From CBDCXF01 sp965223755 (GTDB taxonomy: Bacteria; Acidobacteriota; Thermoanaerobaculia; Multivoradales; JAHEKO01): a stretch of DNA of 64,000 bases. Under the pieces are notes generated by a model. That model was not told the origin of the DNA, made no database searches, and was given only the letters and a program-made list of their open reading frames with translations. Location of the stretch: NCBI GenBank assembly GCA_965223755.1, contig CBDCXF010000001.1:682001-746000 (forward strand). The letters are read 5' to 3'. The translations under genes and the position numbers were made by a program. Of the stretch, positions 55,258-61,871 are shown piece by piece (positions within the stretch are counted from its first letter, which is position 1; the number at the start of each line of letters is the position of its first letter).

Positions 55258-55710
55258 ATGAGCAGCAAGCCCAAAGAGCAGCACCTTTCCGACAATCCAC
55301 TAAGCCTGTGGATGCTGTTTTTGAACACCCGTGGCAGCGTTCTCTCCTCAGTGCAAGGCAAGCTCGACGATTGCGACCTTCCCCACGTTTGGTTTGACGT
55401 TCTCACCCAACTCAAAGACGCGGGAGGGCGCTCACGACCCACCGAGCTTGCGCAGTTGGTGATGCTCTCCAAAAGCGGACTCACCCGCTTAGTGGATCGC
55501 ATGGCCAAAGCCGGAATGGTCGAGCGCGACGATTGCGCCGACGACGGGCGTGGAGCCTTCGTCGCCATCACCAAGGACGGTCGCGCCGCTCTGCGCAAAG
55601 CCGTGCCCAAGTATCGGCGTGCAGTCAAAGCCGAGTTTTTGGATCGACTCGCCCCCTGGGAACAACGGGCCTTCGCCGACATCTTGCTCAAGCTCAACGC
55701 CCCGCATTGA
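55258..55710 (+). CDS. MarR-family transcriptional regulator
   Basis: 150 residues, AGGAGA 7 bases before the ATG. Typical MarR layout: helical dimer start (NPLSLWMLFLNTRGSVLSSV), wHTH with RPTELAQLVMLSKSGLTRLV and a beta-wing DDGRGAFVAITKDGRAALRK, then a C-terminal dimer helix. No Cys-based redox switch stands out (the few Cys are CD and CADD), so the ligand is unknown. The divergent pirin gene and the palindromes between them suggest control of an oxidative or aromatic-compound response. It converges on the NagX-like gene after 24 bases. Confidence 0.92.
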   Translation: MSSKPKEQHLSDNPLSLWMLFLNTRGSVLSSVQGKLDDCDLPHVWFDVLTQLKDAGGRSRPTELAQLVMLSKSGLTRLVDRMAKAGMVERDDCADDGRGAFVAITKDGRAALRKAVPKYRRAVKAEFLDRLAPWEQRAFADILLKLNAPH

Positions 55711-55734
55711 GCTCCGGCGCCTTGGCCGGCGGAA

Positions 55735-56844
55735 TCAAATCTTGATGAACACGCGCGCTCGATACAGGAGCGCCATCACCAACCACCACACCCCCAGATA
55801 GCCAATCGCGTAGGCCAGCGAGGCGTTCACCGGGCTGAGCCAACCGGCAAAGAGCCCTTCATAGATCCGTGCCTGCGCTGACACTTCCGACGGCCACACG
55901 CGCAGCAAGTTGGCAAGCAGGCTGGAGAACACGTAGGCGGCCAGCGGATTGACTCCGAGCACCACCGCGGGCTTGGCCCACTGTTTCCAGCCGCGGACAT
56001 CTATCAGCCAATAGCAGACTGCCAGCAGCAAGATCGCGGCGCCTGCGGTGAAAACCACATAGGAGCTAGTCCACAGATTCTTGTTGATGGGAAACGCCAC
56101 GCCCCAAGCGAGCCCAACCGCTATTCCAATCACCCCGGCGACCGCCATTCCCCGCGCGATGTGGCGACGAGCGCGTCCCGAGCGAATCCAATCGCCGACG
56201 AAGACGCCCAGCAGGGTCGTCGCCAAAGCTGGAAAGGTGCTGACGATACCCTCAGGATCCCAAGTGCCGCGATGCATCCTGCCGGGGACCAAGTAGCGAT
56301 CCAGCCAGGAGACAAAGTTCCCCTCCACGGTGAAATCGCCTGCCCCCACTCCGGGCACCGGCACCCACCTCAAGATTGCCCAGTAGCCGAGTAGAAGACC
56401 GCCGGTGATGGCAATCTGCGTGCGGCGCGGTGTCTTGAGTACCAGCAACGCCGCCGCGAAATAGACGATAGCGATGCGCTGCAACACCCCAACGACGCGA
56501 AGGTTGGCGAAGTCGAACTTGGGGAATAAGGCCAGTAGCAACCCCAGCCCAAAGATCACTAAGGCCCGGCGCAGGATCTTGGCGCACGGCGGCGCACTAC
56601 CCGGGTCTTGGCGGTACCGGGCGAGCGAGAACGTCATCGACACCCCGACGATGAAAAGGAAGAACGGAAAGATCAGATCTGTCGGAGTCCACCCGTGCCA
56701 CTCGGCATGAAGGAGCGGCGCGTAGACATGACTCCAGCTTCCTGGATTGTTGACCAGGATCATCGCCGCGATGGTCAGGCCGCGGAAGGCATCGAGCGAC
56801 GCGAGGCGCTCGCTTGGCGGACTAGAAATGCTGACGTCCGACAT
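55735..56844 (-). CDS. NagX/HGSNAT-type membrane acyltransferase (DUF5009)
   Basis: 369 residues, about ten membrane helices. The N-terminus RLASLDAFRGLTIAAMILVN and the following HGWTPTDLIFPFFLFIVGVS are the signature of bacterial relatives of heparan-alpha-glucosaminide N-acetyltransferase. PINKNLWTSSYVVFTAG and the late LGVNPLAAYVFSS are also family motifs. It probably acetylates a sugar across the membrane. In other bacteria such genes often sit with amino-sugar uptake genes; none are visible here. It runs towards marR and away from tRNA-Thr. Confidence 0.85.
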   Translation of the reverse strand: MSDVSISSPPSERLASLDAFRGLTIAAMILVNNPGSWSHVYAPLLHAEWHGWTPTDLIFPFFLFIVGVSMTFSLARYRQDPGSAPPCAKILRRALVIFGLGLLLALFPKFDFANLRVVGVLQRIAIVYFAAALLVLKTPRRTQIAITGGLLLGYWAILRWVPVPGVGAGDFTVEGNFVSWLDRYLVPGRMHRGTWDPEGIVSTFPALATTLLGVFVGDWIRSGRARRHIARGMAVAGVIGIAVGLAWGVAFPINKNLWTSSYVVFTAGAAILLLAVCYWLIDVRGWKQWAKPAVVLGVNPLAAYVFSSLLANLLRVWPSEVSAQARIYEGLFAGWLSPVNASLAYAIGYLGVWWLVMALLYRARVFIKI

Positions 56845-56985
56845 CGCGCCTGACTGTACGTCACCGCCGGGCGCTCGCCAAACCAGACCTCGTTGCCTCG
56901 CCCAGTCGCTCCTTTACCTTGCAGTCGGCGTTCCCTAGAATCTCCCTCCCGCGGAGCCCCTCCGCACTGGAGACCCCTCCCCCGG

Positions 56986-57061
56986 GCCGACGTAGCTCAG
57001 TTGGTAGAGCAATTGATTCGTAATCAATAGGTCAGCGGTTCAAGTCCGCTCGTCGGCTCCA
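56986..57061 (+). tRNA. tRNA-Thr (anticodon CGT)
   Basis: GCCGACG pairs with CGTCGGC. The D-arm is GCTC...GAGC, the anticodon stem ATTGA/TCAAT encloses loop TTCGTAA (anticodon CGT, reads ACG), and the T-arm contains GGTTCAAGTCC. The discriminator T at 57058 is followed by an encoded CCA. The gene ends 23 bases before the convergent MBL gene. Confidence 0.96.
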
Positions 57062-57084
57062 TCAGCAACACCAACTCGGTTCGG

Positions 57085-58731
57085 TTACGACTTGCTAGGC
57101 GACCTTCGCCGACCCCTCTTTGCCCTTACTTTCTTCGTGGCCTTTACGGCGGCCGCATTTGACGATTGGCCGTTCGGAGGCGCCGTCGCGCGTTGGGGTT
57201 TCGCAGGGTCGTCGTCGCCATCAACAATGAGGTAATCAAAATAGTCCTTATCGCAGACAATGCGGTCGCTGAATTTCTTCCACTCCGCGTTCGAAACCGA
57301 GTTCGGCTTTTCCGGTTCGTCTTTGTCGGTCTGAAACACCCGACCTTGTGCCTTCTCATCCAGGGAATCACGGATCGAAGGCAGTGGATGACGCCAAGGT
57401 GGATTGTTTTTAGTCATCGCCCACTCGTTGACTGCGGTGATCATCGCTACGAACTCGGTCGCACTCGGTCCTTGACCCATCCACGATAGGTTCGCGTAGT
57501 CGTCGCTTCTATCTCCTTTGAGGGTGGCATTGTGGCTACCATGGTGTCCCACCTTGTAGAGGACTGTGCGCGCCAGCAGGCCTCTCGTCTTGTCGGCATC
57601 GCCGTCTTCCCACGAGCATTTGGCCCACGAAATCCAGTTGCCGCGCTGCGCGTCACCCACGAACAGCAGCACCTTCTTGGACTGCGGCAGCTCGAAGGCC
57701 AACACTAGGCTGGTGTTGTTAATTCCCTCGTTGAGTTTGAGCGCTAGGTTTTCGGCTGTGTAGAGCCATTCATCATCAATGCGGCGCCAGGAGACGCCAT
57801 CCGGGACCTCCTTGCTCTCAAGTTCCGCCGAATCGGGCACCATTTTCTCAGGCCCGTAGTATCGAAAAAAGAACTCCGGCCGACACGTATCTGCCACCGC
57901 GACTTGAAACTTGCTACGAAACGGTGAGTTCGGTTGGCCGTGTATTGCTGTGGCACGTGCCGCCGCTGCAAACGACAGACCGTGAGACCCACCGTCCGAA
58001 AAACCTTCGTCACCAACCGGGTCTTCGTCCGTCAATAGGTCTTCATTTTTCGGCGGCCCCAAGACGTAGGCGCACACCCCTTGGGTGCCAGGGACATCCA
58101 CGATCTGTCCCGGATCAAGGAAGTCGACGCCATGGTTGGCATTCGCCTTATCCTTGATCAACTTCATCGCCTGTTTGTTGCTTGACTTTGCAGGATCACT
58201 CGCGGCTAGGAGCATCTCCGTACGATTGAACTCGTCGCTATCTCCGCCGAACTCCAAGCTCAACAAGGAATCGAGACGGCCGACAGCAGCTTCGTCCTGA
58301 TCAACTGCGTTGGCGAGTTGGTGGCGTGCTTCGACGAGACCCAAAAGCTGATCTTTGTGTTTCCTGCGAAGCTCGATCGCTAAAGGATCGGTCGGACTCT
58401 CGGTCCACGCGAGCCAAGCCCGGTCGATGGTGAAGTCCTTGAAGTAAGGATCGTTCTTCTTCCAAAAACCATTAACATGGTCCTGGTGTTCGTGAGTAAT
58501 CACGACCAAGTCCAAGCGTGAATCCGTCGCCTCACGGATGTGATCGACGATTTCCTGAATCTTGGTCCCGTGGACAAAGTTCTGCGAGCCGGGCTTGAGG
58601 CCGCAGTCAATCAGTATGTACACCGGTTCGCCGCCACCTTGTCGTGGAAAGGCTAGAAGAAAACAGTCGCCGTGACCTTGGCGGTACATACGCACAGTAA
58701 CGCCGTTTTCGATGGCTTCGAGTCTCGGCAT
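57085..58731 (-). CDS. ComEC-like MBL-fold metallo-hydrolase
   Basis: 548 residues, no signal peptide or membrane helix. The MBL motif HEHQDH lies at 80-85, after a GHGDCFLL segment (about 19-26) typical of the ComEC/Rec2-related MBL group. The second metal region VGDAQRGNW and the KVGHHGSHN motif (about 393-401) are also of that group. A large insert of about 150 residues lies between, and the last 20 residues form a basic tail (KKVRAKRGRRRSPSKS). ComEC-like MBLs are nucleases or phosphodiesterases; free-standing copies often occur with defence genes, which here is only inference. It starts 3 bases after the protease gene. Parts of the gene are clearly AT-richer than the surroundings. Confidence 0.8.
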   Translation of the reverse strand: MPRLEAIENGVTVRMYRQGHGDCFLLAFPRQGGGEPVYILIDCGLKPGSQNFVHGTKIQEIVDHIREATDSRLDLVVITHEHQDHVNGFWKKNDPYFKDFTIDRAWLAWTESPTDPLAIELRRKHKDQLLGLVEARHQLANAVDQDEAAVGRLDSLLSLEFGGDSDEFNRTEMLLAASDPAKSSNKQAMKLIKDKANANHGVDFLDPGQIVDVPGTQGVCAYVLGPPKNEDLLTDEDPVGDEGFSDGGSHGLSFAAAARATAIHGQPNSPFRSKFQVAVADTCRPEFFFRYYGPEKMVPDSAELESKEVPDGVSWRRIDDEWLYTAENLALKLNEGINNTSLVLAFELPQSKKVLLFVGDAQRGNWISWAKCSWEDGDADKTRGLLARTVLYKVGHHGSHNATLKGDRSDDYANLSWMGQGPSATEFVAMITAVNEWAMTKNNPPWRHPLPSIRDSLDEKAQGRVFQTDKDEPEKPNSVSNAEWKKFSDRIVCDKDYFDYLIVDGDDDPAKPQRATAPPNGQSSNAAAVKATKKVRAKRGRRRSPSKS

Positions 58732-58734
58732 GAT

Positions 58735-60765
58735 TCACTCCCCAGCGATGTTGTGCAAGAGGGCAAACGGTTCATCGCGCTCCCCGGTGACCCCAAAGTC
58801 CTCGGCGAATCCGGCATCAAAGGCATTGGCGTTGGCGTCGCCTTCGCCGCGAAGAAACCCGCGTATGCGATCGAGCTGACCGTCGTCGGCGATGTCGCCC
58901 GCAGTGCGCATTACCCGCCGTACTTTCTGCGTCGCCGGATCGATCAGCAAGGTGCATCCCGCGCGATAAGTAAAGTCAGGTTTTCCGGGTCGCACCTTTC
59001 CGGCATCAACCTTTGCCTGTATCTCGCGGTCGAAGTAACCCCTCCGGCGCTGCGTTATCTCGACAACCAGGTGTGTCTTCAGCCCCCCATATGTGGTGCG
59101 GTGAATCGTCGGCCGAACAGCGTGCACCTCCAATGTTGGTTCCTCCACATCCTGGTACTTTTTGGTGTAGATGGAAGCGGGGAATCCCCCCGGATAGTTG
59201 GCATCAACTAGCCCGAAGGCACGCGCATAGTCTTGACCATAGTTCTCTCCACCTTTGCGCAGCCAGAACCACAACGCTCGTGCCGCCTTATCCATCCGGG
59301 ACCAGACTTCGAAGCGATCACTTTCTAATGTCCAGTCCAGCTTCACGCGAAGCAGGAAGCCCTTCTTGAAGTCCGAGCGGCTGTGACGTAGGCTTTCGTC
59401 GAGGCTCATTTCCCCTCTTTTGGTCATCGCGCCGGCGGCACTAAGAGAGGCCATGCTCTCGTCTCCACTCGGCCACGCCAACGAGTCGGGGCCCATGCTG
59501 GTGACACCACGAGGATGGATCCCCCATTCGCGAAAACTCTCGACGAACACAATACGGTAGCTGTCCCCATCCGCGGCTGAAAAGTCCAAGTCAGCGGTGA
59601 CAATGCCACGCAGGAAATCACCAAAAGTGACGTCGACCGGAGGACAATAGTCGATAGCGCGAATGCACATCTGCAAGACGCGATCGGCCGCTTCAGCGGC
59701 CTCTTCGGCCAAGCGCCTCGTGAGATCGGGGTGAATGTCGCCCTCGGGGAGGATGCCCGTTCCGTTAGTGGCGATGCGGAACAGGTCGGCGCTACGCGCT
59801 CTATAGATGAGTAGGAATGCGCGGAAAACCGCGGCCACCAAAATGGCGCCCCGGGCATGTGCGCCTCGAGTACGTTCAAGCTGGTGTGGATCAGCCTCAG
59901 TGCGCCGCCATACGCCAGTCTCACGATCCTCACGTCCCAACGCGTCGCGTAGCGCCGAACCGCGGCCGGTTGCGCGTCCAAACTGCTGCGCCAACTGGCT
60001 GAGCAGGTTTTCACTATCCAGATCGCCACGCGTGCGGCGGATCTGCGCTTCCAGCACGCTCGGGTACGAAAAGTGTTGAAAGAGAGCCACGATGTCAGCG
60101 AATGCTTCGTGGAAGGCATGGACATCAGGATTCGTCGGTTCGTTGAAGCGCGGATGTACTCCGTCGAGCAGCGCATGTGTAACTTCATGGGCAATGATGT
60201 CGTGCGACAGACAGGTGAACACCATTGTCCCAGGTGTGTTGCGCCTGTCCTTGGCGGTCACCGGAAAGTAACCAAACAAAAGTGCCTTTTTCGCAGGGCT
60301 GTAATAGGCGTTGCGATCTCGGAGTGCGTGTGGGTAGATGCGCAAGCGCCGCACAAACTGGACACTGTAGGTCCCACTCTCAGAGCGCGTCCGGTGGTCG
60401 GCCCAAAACGCTACTCTCCCTAGGGCGCGCTCAAACTGCCAGATGGTGCGCATGGCCACCGCATAGACCATCTGCTGGTGAAACTGAGGGTTGGATTCAG
60501 ATGGGGCTAGACCGTCTTGGGCGAGCAGGTGCTGATGGTTGAGATCCACCGGTTGGTAGAAGACGCCGGACGCAGGATCGTAGTCCACCACCTCGACATA
60601 CTCGCCAACCGGGCCAGGCTCAAGGTCCGGCTCCCACTGCACCTCCAGCGTAATCTGGTTAAGCTCCGAGGTCTCAAGACGAGTGGCGAGACTCGGATCG
60701 AAAGCGAGCGCCCGCAGGCGCCGCGATACTGGAGGGGCAGTCGGATCTTCAAGCATAGGGTCCAT
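58735..60765 (-). CDS. Large gluzincin-type zinc metalloprotease
   Basis: 676 residues, no signal peptide. The zinc site is HEVTH at 193-197 (in IIAHEVTHALLDG) with a likely third ligand Glu220 in HAFHEAFADIVALF, 23 residues later, as in M4/gluzincin peptidases. Unlike secreted thermolysins it lacks a leader and propeptide, so it should act inside the cell. Around it are an N-terminal region of about 180 residues and a C-terminal region (from about 400) with no family I recognise, containing TRLAEEAAEAADRVLQMC helices and a FTYRAGCTLLID strand. It is the first gene of a two-gene operon with the MBL hydrolase, 3 bases apart. Confidence 0.75.
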   Translation of the reverse strand: MDPMLEDPTAPPVSRRLRALAFDPSLATRLETSELNQITLEVQWEPDLEPGPVGEYVEVVDYDPASGVFYQPVDLNHQHLLAQDGLAPSESNPQFHQQMVYAVAMRTIWQFERALGRVAFWADHRTRSESGTYSVQFVRRLRIYPHALRDRNAYYSPAKKALLFGYFPVTAKDRRNTPGTMVFTCLSHDIIAHEVTHALLDGVHPRFNEPTNPDVHAFHEAFADIVALFQHFSYPSVLEAQIRRTRGDLDSENLLSQLAQQFGRATGRGSALRDALGREDRETGVWRRTEADPHQLERTRGAHARGAILVAAVFRAFLLIYRARSADLFRIATNGTGILPEGDIHPDLTRRLAEEAAEAADRVLQMCIRAIDYCPPVDVTFGDFLRGIVTADLDFSAADGDSYRIVFVESFREWGIHPRGVTSMGPDSLAWPSGDESMASLSAAGAMTKRGEMSLDESLRHSRSDFKKGFLLRVKLDWTLESDRFEVWSRMDKAARALWFWLRKGGENYGQDYARAFGLVDANYPGGFPASIYTKKYQDVEEPTLEVHAVRPTIHRTTYGGLKTHLVVEITQRRRGYFDREIQAKVDAGKVRPGKPDFTYRAGCTLLIDPATQKVRRVMRTAGDIADDGQLDRIRGFLRGEGDANANAFDAGFAEDFGVTGERDEPFALLHNIAGE

Positions 60766-61144
60766 CCCAACACTAGAGCGTCACAGACGCCATCATCGTC
60801 ATTGCGTCTGGAACGCAGTTGCGTTTTTTGCTACAGCCCTATATTACTACGCGACTACCCACTGCAGAAGCGTCCACGCCTGCGGCCGGCGAATCGTCGA
60901 AATAGAGGTCCTAGGCCGCCTATGCGAAAGAAACGCACTTGCGCTGGCCGCAAGGCTCCACTCGCACGCTTCAAAACAACGGTCGGAGGATGAATACAGG
61001 ACAAGGCATTGCTATGTGACACCGGCCTGGATAGATAGTGCTCCACGTTCCCGAGCAAGCTATTGGTAGCCAACCACAAAGATCTGAGATAGTTCGCTGT
61101 ATCGTGTCGCACACTCTTTCTCGATCGCCACGGCAAGACGTAGC
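60766..61144. other. Intergenic region without recognised gene
   Basis: 379 bases between the divergent protease and carbonic anhydrase genes. Small open frames exist but none has a ribosome site or familiar sequence. An AT-rich patch near 60820-60855 (TTGCGT and TATATT about 15 bases apart) could be part of a promoter. I see no RNA gene and no copy of the tRNA-Thr 3' end. Confidence 0.5.
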
Positions 61145-61630
61145 ATGAGGCATACCGACGATCTACTCGCGAACAATCAGCGATTTGCAGAACGGCTCAC
61201 CGCGCGCGCTAAACGCGAGGCGGCACCCAGGGTCGCGGTGGTCGCCTGCATGGATGCGCGCATGGATGTCTACGCCATCCTCGGCCTCAAACTGGGAGAG
61301 GCGCACGTGATTCGTAACGCCGGAGGTGTCGTGAGCGACGACGCTTTGCGTTCACTGGTGGCCTCACAACACTTGCTGGGCACGCGCGAGGTCATGGTCA
61401 TCCAGCACACCGACTGCGGCATGACCAAGTTCGACGCAGCGGGGGCTGCATCCCAAATCGAGCAGGTGTCGGGCGCCCCCCTACCCTTCGAGCTCGGCGC
61501 CATCGCCGACGTGCGTTCGAGCGTGGCCGCATCGATCGAACGACTTCAAACCTCGCCTTTCTTGCCGCACAAAGATGACATCCGCGGGTTCATCTATGAC
61601 GTTGAGAGCGGTCTTTTGCACGAGGTCTGA
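61145..61630 (+). CDS. Beta-class carbonic anhydrase
   Basis: 161 residues. Zinc ligands C35, H88 and C91 and the Asp/Arg pair D37/R39 (ACMDARMD; IQHTDCGM) are present. The short length and the sequence fit the small beta-CA group common in Actinobacteria and others. It interconverts CO2 and bicarbonate in the cytoplasm. It follows a 379-base gap and appears to be transcribed alone. A GC-rich hairpin about 100 bases after the stop could terminate it. Confidence 0.92.
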   Translation: MRHTDDLLANNQRFAERLTARAKREAAPRVAVVACMDARMDVYAILGLKLGEAHVIRNAGGVVSDDALRSLVASQHLLGTREVMVIQHTDCGMTKFDAAGAASQIEQVSGAPLPFELGAIADVRSSVAASIERLQTSPFLPHKDDIRGFIYDVESGLLHEV

Positions 61631-61726
61631 GCCGATCGAGAGATCCTCACCCCCTGACCCCACCACCTGCCCCGAACCTTCCAGCCCGTGGGGACAGGCC
61701 GCCGGGACGACATATACCACCGGACC

Positions 61727-61746
61727 CGGGCGCCCCAAGGGACGCC
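61727..61746 (+). terminator. GC-rich hairpin after the carbonic anhydrase gene
   Basis: GGGCGCCCC-AA-GGGACGCCC: eight pairs with one C/A mismatch, followed by CTCCTTGTG. It is a weak terminator candidate (no strong T-run). The rest of 61631-61871 holds no gene that I can see. Confidence 0.35.
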
Positions 61747-61871
61747 CCTCCTTGTGACTGCGCGCTCGGCACCGGTCATCGATCACTTCGTCACTCTCCC
61801 CCCTGCCAAAGCTATACTTTCGCCGTTCGCCACTGGCCTACGCACGAGCCGTCTCCCAATTCCAAAAACAC

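Noticed and set aside
60855..61136. 93-residue leftward frame in the intergenic region
   Set aside because: No ribosome site, biased composition and no familiar motif; treated as non-coding.
56986..61144. tRNA-Thr as integration site of a genomic island
   Set aside because: I looked for a second copy of the tRNA 3' end near 60.8-61.1 kb and found none, and there is no integrase. Transfer of the MBL gene remains possible without this.
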